Shown piece by piece: positions 11,678 to 20,556 of a DNA stretch of 64,000 nucleotides. The notes below the pieces were generated by a model. It was given only the letters and a program-made list of their open reading frames with translations. It searched no databases and was not told where the DNA came from. Every line of letters starts with the position of its first letter. Position 1 is the stretch's first letter. The stretch lies in assembly GCA_014804675.1 (NCBI GenBank), contig JAAUZH010000009.1, forward strand, positions 159,684 to 223,683, read 5' to 3'. The stretch is from Lachnospiraceae bacterium (lineage in GTDB: Bacteria; Bacillota; Clostridia; Lachnospirales; Lachnospiraceae). The translations under genes were made by a program, and so were the position numbers.

Positions 11678-12304
11678 ATGAGTCGGGAAATCTGGACGAT
11701 TGTCCAGAATAAAGAAGTTTGGGGAATTGAGCTGCAGATGGCGCTCCAATGCGCACCCCTCATAACCGGACTGAAGATATCCAATCTTTTGAATATATGC
11801 AAAGAGGATTTTCCGGCCATGAAGGAGCTTGTAAAGAACAGTCATATTTCATGGTATCTGCTGTTAGAGAGGGATGATAAGATGACCATTCTTCTTTATC
11901 ACAAAAAAAGTCTGGAGAGTTATCTTGCAGGAAAGAGAGTTCTTGAGATGTTTTTGGAAGCCGGATATAAGAGCTTTTCTTTGGAAGGCATTTTGAAGGA
12001 AATTTGTGTACGCTATCAGAGATACATGGAGAGCAAAGAGGAGTTTCCTCATGAAATGGGGCTGCTTCTTGGTTATCCGGTAGAAGATGTGGAGGGTTTT
12101 GTGAAACATAAAGGAGAGAATTCCCTCTGCACCGGATATTGGAAGGTCTATGAAAACAAGGATAGAAAGCTCAAAGTATTTGAAAATTTTGAGAATGCAA
12201 AGGAGACTTTGATACAGCTCCTTTCCTGCGGAATCAGCATGGGAGACATTATTGCTATATGCTGCAGCCGCACGGGAACAGGCAGGATGCAAATCAATTA
12301 TTAA
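11678..12304 (+). CDS. DUF3793-family protein
   Basis: 208 residues, soluble. It resembles the DUF3793 family, which has no established function. Visible segments fitting that family are LAGKRVLEMFLEAGYK, PHEMGLLLGYPVEDVEGFV, GYWKVYEN and the Cys/Arg-rich end. It lies 20 bases after eno and 40 bases before a flavodoxin. In Firmicutes this family is often next to flavodoxins (recollection), which suggests a redox or iron-linked role, but nothing in the sequence proves it. Confidence 0.75.
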   Translation: MSREIWTIVQNKEVWGIELQMALQCAPLITGLKISNLLNICKEDFPAMKELVKNSHISWYLLLERDDKMTILLYHKKSLESYLAGKRVLEMFLEAGYKSFSLEGILKEICVRYQRYMESKEEFPHEMGLLLGYPVEDVEGFVKHKGENSLCTGYWKVYENKDRKLKVFENFENAKETLIQLLSCGISMGDIIAICCSRTGTGRMQINY

Positions 12305-12343
12305 AATATAGTTACCTGATAAGCAGGTGGAAAGGAAAGAACA

Positions 12344-12775
12344 ATGAGTAAGATTCAAGTAGTTTACTGGTCACAGGGAGGAAATACACAGGCAATGGCA
12401 GAGGCTGTTGGAAAGGGCATTCAGGAAGCCGGAAAGGAAGCAGAGGTAGTATTTGTAAGCGAGGCTTCTTTGGAGGAATTGAAAAAAGCCAATGCTTTTG
12501 CACTTGGCTGCCCGGCTATGGGAGCGGAAGTATTGGAGGAAAGTGAGATGGAACCATTTGTCTGCGATTTGGAAGTTTTTGTGTCTGGAAAGACAATTGC
12601 ATTATTTGGCGCTTACGGATGGGGAGACGGACAGTGGATGCGTGACTGGGTGGAACGCATGAATGCAGCCGGTGCCAATGTTTTAAATGGCGAAGGTGTC
12701 ATGAGCCATGAGACGCCGGATGACGAGGTACTGGCTGAATGTGTTGCACTTGGAAAGCAGCTGGCAGCGGTATAA
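12344..12775 (+). CDS. Flavodoxin
   Basis: A 143-residue FMN electron carrier of the short flavodoxin class. The phosphate-binding loop SQGGNTQAMA is at residues ~10-19, and the isoalloxazine-contacting loops GCPAMGAEVLEES and FGAYGWGDGQWM are in place. Acts in the cytosol replacing ferredoxin. GGTGGAAAGG precedes the ATG, and a terminator follows at 12817. Confidence 0.9.
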   Translation: MSKIQVVYWSQGGNTQAMAEAVGKGIQEAGKEAEVVFVSEASLEELKKANAFALGCPAMGAEVLEESEMEPFVCDLEVFVSGKTIALFGAYGWGDGQWMRDWVERMNAAGANVLNGEGVMSHETPDDEVLAECVALGKQLAAV

Positions 12776-12816
12776 GCAGTTTGTTTATAAGATGCATGAA
12801 AGGTACAAAAATACCA

Positions 12817-12853
12817 GGCTATGGGTTGTCAAAGCTCATAGCCTTTTGTATTT
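12817..12853 (+). terminator. Terminator after flavodoxin
   Basis: GGCTATG and CATAGCC arms with partial inner pairing, then TTTTGTATTT. Confidence 0.8.
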
Positions 12854-12902
12854 GGATAACTGGGAAAAGATGAGCAGAGTGGTTACACAAGGTAAGGTTT
12901 AA

Positions 12903-12917
12903 TGATAAAATTTATCA
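12903..12917 (+). promoter_or_regulatory. Fur-family-like 7-1-7 palindrome
   Basis: TGATAAAATTTATCA is a perfect 7-1-7 inverted repeat and differs from the classical Fur/PerR box only at the inner position of each arm. TATAAT at 12957-12962 could be the -10 of the metal-ATPase unit, with no good -35. This suggests metal- or peroxide-dependent control of the genes at 12999-15544. Confidence 0.5.
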
Positions 12918-12998
12918 ATAAGAAGAAAACAGATAGCAATAAATATACGGCAACGGTATAATAAAAGCTAACTAATACATAGGATGGAGGATTGCCAT

Positions 12999-13079
12999 AT
13001 GAAAAATCACAAATTTTGGGCATGGGCAATGATAATCTGCCTTTTTATGACAGTCTACACCGGTTACGAACATAAATAA
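12999..13079 (+). CDS. 26-residue single-span membrane peptide
   Basis: Begins MKNHKFWAWAM, then a hydrophobic stretch and a short polar end TGYEHK. A strong GGATGGAGG site precedes the ATG. I recall similar peptides (DUF6219-like) next to P-type ATPases in Lachnospiraceae. A role as a small transporter subunit is a guess. It is 18 bases upstream of the DUF6110-like gene. Confidence 0.6.
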   Translation: MKNHKFWAWAMIICLFMTVYTGYEHK

Positions 13080-13097
13080 GTCAGGAGGCGTAGGAAA

Positions 13098-13403
13098 ATG
13101 CTAGAATGTTTGAAGAAGATCGATAAGAAGGCCACAGGCATTTTTGCGGCAGGTGTTTTGTTTGGAACGGCAGGAATTAAAATATTGTCCAGCAAGGATG
13201 CAAAGAAAGCATATACACATGTTACAGCAGCTGTATTGCGTGCAAAGGAATGTGTTATGAAGGTTGCAACCAATGTGCAGGAAAATGCAGAAGATATCTA
13301 CGCAGAAGCGCAGCAGATCAACGAAGAGAGAGCTGTACAGGAAGAGGAAATTGACGGAACGAAAGAGAAGGATACAGGGATTTCCCAGGAAGAAACAGAA
13401 TAA
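13098..13403 (+). CDS. DUF6110-like protein
   Basis: 101 residues. An N-terminal amphipathic/hydrophobic segment (ATGIFAAGVLFGTAGIKILSS) is followed by an Ala-rich helix (AKKAYTHVTAAVLRAKE) and an acidic Glu-rich tail. It fits the DUF6110 family from memory. The set small membrane peptide + DUF6110 + P-type ATPase looks like one metal-efflux operon. The RBS TCAGGAGGCG precedes the ATG. Confidence 0.65.
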   Translation: MLECLKKIDKKATGIFAAGVLFGTAGIKILSSKDAKKAYTHVTAAVLRAKECVMKVATNVQENAEDIYAEAQQINEERAVQEEEIDGTKEKDTGISQEETE

Positions 13404-13471
13404 ATGAATGGTAAGAAGGCACCTGTAGATACCTGCAGGTGTTTTTTACTATATAAACGGGAGGCTTTATT

Positions 13472-15544
13472 ATGAGATTTACGATTATTCATGAGATAAA
13501 AGGCCGGATGCGCATCCATGTCATGCAAAAAAGAATGACTTATGAGCAGGCAGATACCCTGTACTATTACCTGAGTAATCAAACGTTTATCGTTTCTGTG
13601 AAGGTAAGGGAGAGGACACAGGATGTTACCATCAGCTATGCTGGAGACAGGGATGCACTGGTGGATGTCCTGAAAGGGTTTTCTTATGAGAAGACAGAAG
13701 TGCCGGAGGTTTTCCGGCAGAATTCGGGCAGGAAATTAAATGATGAATATTGGCAGAAATTAATAAATAAAATCGTGCTTCGGGCAGGCAATAAGCTGTT
13801 TGTGCCATATCAGATTCGTGCCTGCATTGCTACGGTGAAGGCCATAAAATATATCTGGCAGGGAGTGCAGACTCTGGCAAAAGGAAAAGTGGAAGTATCT
13901 GTTCTTGATGCAACGGCAATCGGCGTATCTATTTTGAGAAAAGATTATGATACGGCCGGGTCGGTGATGTTCCTGCTTGGCATCGGAGAAATACTGGAAG
14001 AGTGGACACGCAAAAAATCAGTAGATGATCTTGCCAGAAGTATGTCTTTGCATATTGAGAAAGTATGGTTATTAAAGGAAGGGAAGCAGATTCTTGTGGA
14101 TGCTTCGGATATTGTGCCGGGAGACTGGATTGTGGTACACATGGGGAATGTGATTCCCTTTGACGGCATGGTTATAGAAGGAGAAGCGCTGGTAAATCAG
14201 GCTTCTATGACAGGCGAGTCGCTTCCGGTCCGTAAAACCATAGAGGGATATGTGTATGCAGGAACCATTGTAGAAGAAGGAGAGCTTACCATTTGCGTAA
14301 AAGAAGTAGGCGGTTCCGGCAAATTTGACAAGATTGTAGCGATGATTGAAGAGTCGGAAAAGTTAAAGTCTTCTTTGGAAGGAAAGGCAGCCCATCTTGC
14401 AGACAGCCTGGTGCCTTATACGCTCCTTGGAACAGGACTTACTTACCTTTTGACCCGGAATACCACAAAAGCATTGTCAGTCCTGATGGTAGATTTTTCC
14501 TGTGCCTTGAAGCTTGCAATGCCAATTGCTGTACTGTCAGCAATTCGTGAGGCTGGAAGCTACCATGTGACAGTCAAGGGCGGAAAATATCTGGAAGCCG
14601 TGGCGGAAGCGGATACAATCGTGTTTGACAAGACGGGAACACTGACAAAGGCACAGCCTATAGTAGCAGATGTGATTTCCTTTAACGGGCATGATACGGA
14701 TGAATTGCTCCGGATTGCAGCATGTCTGGAAGAGCATTTCCCTCATTCCATGGCAAAGGCAGTTGTGGATGCAGCAAGGGAAAGAAATCTGACTCACGAA
14801 GAGATGCATTCCAAGGTGGAATATGTGGTTGCCCATGGTATTTCCACTATGATAGAGGGAAAAAAGGCGGTAATCGGAAGCCACCATTTTGTGTTTGAAG
14901 ATGAGGGGTGCAGGATTCCAAAGGGAATGGAGGAACGATACCATACCCTTCCCAATGAATATTCTCATCTGTATCTTGCAATCGAAAATGAGCTTGCAGC
15001 GGTCATCTGCATTGAAGATCCATTGCGTCAGGAGGCGGCGGCAGTTATTCATTCCCTGAAGTGTGCAGGCATCAAAAAGGTAGTCATGATGACGGGGGAC
15101 AGCGACCGTACCGCTAAGGTCATTGCAGCAAAGGTTGGCGTGGATGAGTATTATTCCGAGGTGCTTCCGGAGGACAAAGCCAGATTCATCGAAAGGGAAA
15201 AGGCAAAGGGCAGGAAAGTAATCATGATTGGAGACGGTATCAATGATTCACCGGCACTGTCAGCAGCGGATGTTGGCATTGCCATCAGTGATGGAGCAGA
15301 GATTGCCAGGGAGATTGCGGATGTTACTATTGGCGCCAATGATTTATATGAAATTGTTACGCTCAAAGCAATCAGCAATGGACTGATGAAACGGATCCAT
15401 AAAAATTACCGTTTTATTTTAGGATTTAACACCGGTTTGATTTTTTTGGGGGTAGGCGGTCTGATACAGCCCACCACATCTGCTTTATTGCACAATGCAT
15501 CCACCTTGATGATTAGCCTGAAGAGTATGGAAGAGCTGCTTTGA
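13472..15544 (+). CDS. Heavy-metal P1B-type ATPase with a non-CPC metal motif
   Basis: A 690-residue membrane pump. It has an N-terminal region of about 90 residues resembling a degenerate HMA domain without a CxxC, the actuator motif TGES (~247), the phosphorylation motif DKTGTLTKAQP (Asp ~386), and GDGINDSPALSAADVGIAI (~588). The intramembrane metal motif that usually reads CPC is SCALKLAMP (~343): one Cys and no Cys-Pro-Cys. That argues against a standard Cu or Zn/Cd pump and for a different metal such as Fe or Mn (inference). A terminator overlaps its last codons. Confidence 0.9.
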   Translation: MRFTIIHEIKGRMRIHVMQKRMTYEQADTLYYYLSNQTFIVSVKVRERTQDVTISYAGDRDALVDVLKGFSYEKTEVPEVFRQNSGRKLNDEYWQKLINKIVLRAGNKLFVPYQIRACIATVKAIKYIWQGVQTLAKGKVEVSVLDATAIGVSILRKDYDTAGSVMFLLGIGEILEEWTRKKSVDDLARSMSLHIEKVWLLKEGKQILVDASDIVPGDWIVVHMGNVIPFDGMVIEGEALVNQASMTGESLPVRKTIEGYVYAGTIVEEGELTICVKEVGGSGKFDKIVAMIEESEKLKSSLEGKAAHLADSLVPYTLLGTGLTYLLTRNTTKALSVLMVDFSCALKLAMPIAVLSAIREAGSYHVTVKGGKYLEAVAEADTIVFDKTGTLTKAQPIVADVISFNGHDTDELLRIAACLEEHFPHSMAKAVVDAARERNLTHEEMHSKVEYVVAHGISTMIEGKKAVIGSHHFVFEDEGCRIPKGMEERYHTLPNEYSHLYLAIENELAAVICIEDPLRQEAAAVIHSLKCAGIKKVVMMTGDSDRTAKVIAAKVGVDEYYSEVLPEDKARFIEREKAKGRKVIMIGDGINDSPALSAADVGIAISDGAEIAREIADVTIGANDLYEIVTLKAISNGLMKRIHKNYRFILGFNTGLIFLGVGGLIQPTTSALLHNASTLMISLKSMEELL

Positions 15545-15560
15545 TGCAGCTCTTTTTTTT
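15533..15560 (+). terminator. Terminator of the metal ATPase operon
   Basis: GAGCTGC and GCAGCTC arms around a 6-base loop, followed by eight T. The left arm is inside the last codons of the ATPase gene. Confidence 0.92.
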
Positions 15561-15594
15561 GTGCCAAAAAATAGGAACCGAGATCAACACTGGT

Positions 15595-15634
15595 TTTACA
15601 AAAATTTGACAAAAGTTATGTTTTGGATTTTACA
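15595..15634 (+). promoter_or_regulatory. Putative PhoP-box repeats in front of pstS
   Basis: TT(T/G)ACA-like units recur every 11 bases: TTTACA at 15595, TTGACA at 15606, TATGTT at 15617 and TTTTAC at 15628. PhoP boxes of Gram-positives are direct hexamer repeats of the TTAACA type with 11-base spacing (known). The regulator that would bind them is not present in this locus. Confidence 0.5.
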
Positions 15635-15694
15635 AGCAGTGCTTATCATAATAATCGTAGAGCAAAACATTAGAAAAAAAGGAGAAAAACGATT

Positions 15695-16540
15695 ATGAAA
15701 AAATGTATCAGTTCTATCATTATTTTGACGCTCATGGTTGCAGCTATGACAGGATGCGGGAAAACAGACAGCAAGACAGACAGCAAAACAGACAGCAAAA
15801 CAGACAGCAAGATAGTATCTACGGATGGTTCGACTTCTATGGAAAAGGTGATCGGCGCATTGGGAGAAGCCTTTGAGGAAAATAATTCCGGCGTGACCTT
15901 TACATATAACCCCACCAGTTCCGGTTCCGGGATTACGGCAGTGGCAGAGGGACGCTGTGATATTGGTCTTTCCAGCCGTAACTTAAAGGATGAAGAAAAG
16001 GCACAGGGATTGACTGAAACGATACTTGCCCTTGATGGCATTGCTGTTATTGTAAATCCTGATAATCCGGTAAATGACCTTGACCTTGAAACGATTGGCA
16101 GGATTTACATGGGTGAAATAACGAACTGGAAAGACATAGGCGACAATGATCTGGAAATTGTCCTGATTGGTCGTGAAGCAGGAAGCGGTACAAGATATGG
16201 CTTTGAATCTATTACAGGTACAGAAGACGCCTGCAAATACCGTCAGGAACTTACATCTACCGGAGATGTGATTACAACGGTGGCAGGTAATCCTGCGGCA
16301 ATCGGATATGCTTCCCTTGCGTCTGTAAAGGAAACGGTAAAAGCGCTTTCCGTTGGCGGTATTGTACCTACACAAGAAACAGTAAAAGATGGAAGCTATG
16401 TAGTGCAGCGTCCCTTTGTATTGGTAACAAAAAGCGATACTGAACTTTCAGCAACAGCACAGAAATTCTTTGATTATATTACTTCGTCTGAAGCAAATGA
16501 GATTATCTCATCTGCGGGCGCAGTACCAGTAAATAAATAA
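15695..16540 (+). CDS. pstS: Phosphate-binding lipoprotein PstS
   Basis: Extracellular phosphate receptor of the Pst ABC importer; 281 residues. The signal peptide ends in a lipobox MTGC (Cys 21). Phosphate-contact segments STSMEK, TSSGSGI and REAGSGTR are all present. A Lys-Thr-Asp-Ser tandem linker follows the lipid Cys. The gene seems intact, but its usual partners are not: pstC downstream is broken and pstA, pstB, phoU and phoP are absent. Confidence 0.93.
   Translation: MKKCISSIIILTLMVAAMTGCGKTDSKTDSKTDSKTDSKIVSTDGSTSMEKVIGALGEAFEENNSGVTFTYNPTSSGSGITAVAEGRCDIGLSSRNLKDEEKAQGLTETILALDGIAVIVNPDNPVNDLDLETIGRIYMGEITNWKDIGDNDLEIVLIGREAGSGTRYGFESITGTEDACKYRQELTSTGDVITTVAGNPAAIGYASLASVKETVKALSVGGIVPTQETVKDGSYVVQRPFVLVTKSDTELSATAQKFFDYITSSEANEIISSAGAVPVNK
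15764..15811 (+). repeat. Four 12-bp tandem units encoding the KTDS linker
   Basis: ACAGACAGCAAR repeated four times head to tail inside pstS. A slippage-prone run that can vary linker length by four residues between isolates. Confidence 0.9.
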
Positions 16541-16578
16541 TCCAGTGGATTATTAAGTGTTCTGAGAGGTGGAGTCAA

Positions 16579-16868
16579 ATGAAGAACAAAAAGCAGCTTA
16601 TGGAGAGTGCCATACATGGCATTTTCTTGATACTTGGTCTGATTACGGTTGGCTGTGTGCTTCTGATTACCGTTTATTTTGTCATATCCGGCATTCCGGC
16701 TATCGCAAAATTGGCGTTTTGAATTTCCTTTTTGGGAAGAAATGGGCTTCTACGGCAGACAGCCGCAGTATGGAATCTTACCTTTTATCCTTATAAGTAT
16801 TTACGGTACGGCTGGTGCAATTGTTGTTGGAGTTCCAATTGGTTTTATGACAGCGGTTTATCTCTCTA
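16579..16868 (+). pseudogene. pstC: pstC remnant with two frameshifts and a truncated 3' end
   Basis: The first frame encodes an N-terminal membrane segment ending in PAIAKLAF and a stop. One base missing from the A-run near 16707 shifts it; the next frame reads IGVLNFLFGKKWAS, as expected of PstC. A second one-base loss near 16762 shifts it again into PQYGILPFI...YGTAGAIVVGVPIGFM. At about 16866 the reading becomes phoR sequence. Only about the first third of a phosphate permease remains. The loss of two single bases plus a deletion shows decay rather than one sequencing error. Confidence 0.85.
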
Positions 16869-18362
16869 ATTATCATGGGGTGTCTTTATGGTTATTTTAG
16901 CGATGTTCAGGTAAAGCAGTTAGAGGATGAGTTGTCTTTGGCTGCCGTAGCCGTCGAAAAGAACGGTCAGGAATATCTTGAGGGATTACAATCAAGGGGG
17001 TATCGTCTGACATGGGTTTCTGAAAATGGGGATGTCATATATGATGCATGGTCTGACGAGGAAAGTATGGAAAACCATGCCGATAGGGAAGAAATACGGG
17101 AAGCCCTGCAAAGCAAAGAGGGGAAAAGTTCACGTTATTCTACAACTTTGTTGGAAAAAACACTATACTATGCCCAAAGGCTTAAGGACGGTTCGGTACT
17201 TAGAATTTCCGTCCGCAGCGTTACGGTATGGGTTCTTGTTTTAGGGATGATGCAGCCAATTTTGATTGTGCTCATCGTGGCTCTCATCTTATCGGGGGTG
17301 TTAGCAAGCCGGATTTCCAAGCATATTATGGAGCCGCTAAACAGCCTTGATTTGGAAAAACCGCTGGAAAATGATACTTATGAGGAATTATCCCCTTTAT
17401 TAAAACGTATCAATAAACAGCACAGACAGATAGATATGCAGTTGTCGGAACTTCAAAGGAAAAATGATGAATTTACGCAGATTACCCACGGCATGACGGA
17501 AGGGCTTGTGCTTTTGAATGAGAAAAACGTGATTCTAAACATCAATCCTGCCGCACTGAAGCTGTTCCATACAAGTTATTCCTGCAAAGGCAAAGATTTT
17601 CTGACAGTGGAGCGAAGCCATGATGTAAGCCATGCAATACAGGATGCATTTTCAAGCGGACACAGTGAAATCCGTATGGAACGTGAGGGAAAGGAATACC
17701 AGCTTCATATCAATCGTATTGAATCAAATGGTGTTGTGATCGGGGCGGTTGTACTTGTATTTGATATAACGGAAGCAGCTTTTGCAGAGAGAAACAGACG
17801 GGAGTTTACTGCCAATGTGTCACATGAATTGAAAACTCCTCTGCAATCCATCATGGGGAGTGCAGAGTTGATGGAAAACGGGCTTGTAAAGGTAGAAGAT
17901 ATGCCGCGTTTTGTAGGACACATCCGCACAGAGGCAGGAAGGCTTGTGACGTTGATTGATGATATTATCCGGCTGTCCCGGCTGGATGAGGGAAGCGAAA
18001 TGCCTTTTGAAACTGTTGACTTATACGAGGTTGCTGCTGAGGTTGCTGTCGGGCTGGCAAATACAGCCGCGGCAAGGAATGTTGAATTTACTGTAACAGG
18101 GGAAAATGTTGATGTTAAAGGTGTCCGCCGGCTTTTTACGGAAATCATATTTAATCTTTGCGATAATGCTATTAAATACAACAAAGACGGCGGTAAAGTA
18201 GAAGTTTCGGTAATCAGACAGAAAAGTGATGCAGTGGTTTCCGTAAAAGATACTGGTATTGGCATTTCACCCGAACATCAGACAAGGGTATTTGAACGGT
18301 TTTACCGGGTGGATAAAAGCCGTTCTAAGGAGTCAGGGGGAACCGGTTTAGGGCTTTCCTAA
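16869..18362 (+). pseudogene. phoR: phoR-type histidine kinase, truncated at both ends
   Basis: Starts inside the first membrane segment (in-frame LIIMGCLYGYF after the pstC junction) and ends in GTGLGLS followed directly by TAA, losing the last ~30 residues of the ATPase domain. In between are the extracytoplasmic loop, TM2 (about 17220-17310), a PAS-like region, the His box NVSHELKTP, NAIKYN and DTGIGIS. An ATG at 16875 could still start a 495-residue product, but without TM1 and without the end of the kinase domain. Its partner phoP is gone. Confidence 0.8.
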
Positions 18363-18412
18363 AAAACTGCATTTTCATATCCCACATTTAGAAGAATTCT
18401 ACGATTTACTTT

Positions 18413-18458
18413 TGAGCCTTGATATGCTATACTAGCGGAGATATTAAGGCTCTTTTTT
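18413..18458 (+). terminator. Terminator/attenuator before the radical SAM gene
   Basis: GAGCCTT and AAGGCTC arms (18413-18419, 18446-18452) with a 26-base loop and six T. It lies just before the AAAGGAG site of the next gene. A TATACT inside the loop could be a -10, so it may serve as an attenuator as well. Confidence 0.65.
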
Positions 18459-18487
18459 GAAAGGAGCTTTTACTATGGGAAATCAAA

Positions 18488-20374
18488 GTGATTATGGTAA
18501 ATCCAATTCTTGACAGGAATCAGATTTTACAAGTGCAGAGGGAAATATTTATGGAATGCAGAGAAATATTCGAACGAGGAATCAAGTTTCACCATTATTG
18601 TAACACAGCATATCCGTTGAGAGCAAATTCTTTAGCGCAGTATGAAGTCCATAATAATGAAGATATTTATAATGTTGTAAAGAGTAATATTGAGCAACAG
18701 GGAGAATTGTGCCTTTATGTACATATTCCATTTTGTCAGGCCAGATGCAAATTTTGTGAATATGTAGTTTTGGATAAGCCAGCAGGAGATGATTCTGATA
18801 AATATGTTACATATCTATTGAAAGAAATTGAGATGTATAGAGCTCTGATTAAAGATAAACCTATTGTTGGTTATGACCTGGGCGGTGGAACACCGTCATA
18901 TTTGTCTGTTGAAAATCTCAAAAAAATTACCACTTCTATTAAAAAATTTAATCTTCAAGAAAATATATACCTTAGTGTTGAAACAACACCTGTAATAGCA
19001 GCAAATGATTTTGGAAAGATGAAAGCTTTACGGGAATTGGGATATAACAGAATTTCAATGGGCTTTCAGACTGTTTCAGAAGCCCTTCTGGAATCTCTTG
19101 GCCGTGAAGGTTCCAAATCTATTTATGAAAAAGCGGTGGGAAATATTAGAAAAGCAGGATTTGACAGATTAAATATTGATTTGATGTATGGCTTTTTGAA
19201 TCAGTCTGATGAGGACTTTGCTAACACGATTAAATATACAATTGCGCTTCAGCCGGAATTTATCACTTTATACCGAAACAGGTATAAAGGAACAAAACTG
19301 GAAGCAGAATCTCAAGGTGTAACGCTTTATAAAGTAAACCGTCAGTATGATATTGCATATCATCTTTTGAAAGATGCCGGATATATTGCAAATAATGGTA
19401 AGAATACATTTAGTAGAATTGCCCTTGATATGGGTACATCATCCTATTTGACACGGCGTGTTATTGATGCGGTTTCTTATGTGGGATTTGGTCTTGGGGC
19501 CCAGTCATTTGTAGGTAATTATCTGGCATATAATTTAGGCTGTGTGGATCATAAATTAAATAAGTATTTTGATTCGATTGATAGAGGAATTCTGCCAATT
19601 AACGATATTGCGGATATGCCGATTTCAGAAGTGAGGGCAAAAGCAATTTCCGTAATGTTTTATTTTGGATTTATTTCTATGGAAGCATATAAAAACAGAT
19701 TCGGTGAAGATTTTAAAGAGATTTATAAAGTGCAGATAAAATTTCTGGAAGATAATTATCTTATGCAGTTTGTGGATGATGATACATTTATGCTGACTGA
19801 TTACGGAGCTGCCCATCTTTATGGCATTATTCCCCTCTTTTATAGTGATAGAAGTATAAAAGAAATGTTTAACATGTCGGATAAATGGCTTAATGATAAA
19901 AAGGGTGAGGATATTTATCTTGAGAAGTATGATAGAAAAGCATATGATGCACCATCCGTAGCGGTTGATTTACTTGTTTTCAATCAAGATCAGTCAAAGA
20001 TTCTTCTTATTAACAGAGCTGACCATCCTTATGTGAATAAACTGGCTCTTCCCGGCGGTTTTTATTTGCAGACCGATCATTCATTAGAGTATGCGGCATC
20101 CAGAGAGCTTCTTGAAGAAACTTCTGTTTCTTTGAATTTTACTGAGGAGAATTTAGTGAAAGTAACGTCTACAAAGGATAGAGACCCCCGTGGATGGGTA
20201 ATCAGTGTTGCCTATAAAGTGAATGTTGATGAAAGTATGATAATACCGCTTGCAAATAGTGACGCTCTTTATGCAAGCTGGGTAGATGTTAAATCTCTAA
20301 AAAAGGATGATCTGGCATTTGACCATTTTGATATAGTTTCGTATGCAGTTTGCTCATCCTTACCTTTTATATAA
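18488..20374 (+). CDS. Radical SAM (HemN-like) protein fused to a Nudix hydrolase
   Basis: 628 residues. The N-terminal half is a HemN/coproporphyrinogen-dehydrogenase-like radical SAM domain with the 4Fe-4S motif FCQARCKFC (~residue 82) and GGGTPSYLS, NRISMGFQT and YGFLNQ. From ~residue 490 a Nudix domain follows, with GGFYLQTDHS...RELLEETS matching the Nudix box and DRDPRGWVIS as in ADP-ribose/NrtR-type members. The best RBS (18460s) points at an ATG (18475) in another frame that stops after 12 codons. The true start is therefore unclear: GTG 18488 or ATG 18494. The gene is more AT-rich than its neighbours, suggesting transfer. Substrate unknown. Confidence 0.85.
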   Translation: MIMVNPILDRNQILQVQREIFMECREIFERGIKFHHYCNTAYPLRANSLAQYEVHNNEDIYNVVKSNIEQQGELCLYVHIPFCQARCKFCEYVVLDKPAGDDSDKYVTYLLKEIEMYRALIKDKPIVGYDLGGGTPSYLSVENLKKITTSIKKFNLQENIYLSVETTPVIAANDFGKMKALRELGYNRISMGFQTVSEALLESLGREGSKSIYEKAVGNIRKAGFDRLNIDLMYGFLNQSDEDFANTIKYTIALQPEFITLYRNRYKGTKLEAESQGVTLYKVNRQYDIAYHLLKDAGYIANNGKNTFSRIALDMGTSSYLTRRVIDAVSYVGFGLGAQSFVGNYLAYNLGCVDHKLNKYFDSIDRGILPINDIADMPISEVRAKAISVMFYFGFISMEAYKNRFGEDFKEIYKVQIKFLEDNYLMQFVDDDTFMLTDYGAAHLYGIIPLFYSDRSIKEMFNMSDKWLNDKKGEDIYLEKYDRKAYDAPSVAVDLLVFNQDQSKILLINRADHPYVNKLALPGGFYLQTDHSLEYAASRELLEETSVSLNFTEENLVKVTSTKDRDPRGWVISVAYKVNVDESMIIPLANSDALYASWVDVKSLKKDDLAFDHFDIVSYAVCSSLPFI

Positions 20375-20415
20375 GTTTATAATATTTCAAAGTATTATAA
20401 TGTTTCAAAATACAG

Positions 20416-20445
20416 TTGAAGGAAAAGAACCCGATATGATATAAT
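20416..20445 (+). promoter_or_regulatory. Promoter of ychF
   Basis: TTGAAG, 18 bases, TATAAT, about 110 bases before the ychF start. Confidence 0.65.
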
Positions 20446-20556
20446 ACTTGCTTATGTTGGACTCTTTTTCTTTGCCGAGAAGTTCCTATATGAACCGGCA
20501 GGACAGAAGTCTTTAAAAATTTTAAAATTAAGGTTTTAAGGAGGTAAATATATATT

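Noticed and set aside
18475..18513. 12-codon ORF before the radical SAM gene as an independent gene
   Set aside because: It has a good RBS but ends at once and overlaps the main gene in another frame; treated as a start ambiguity instead.
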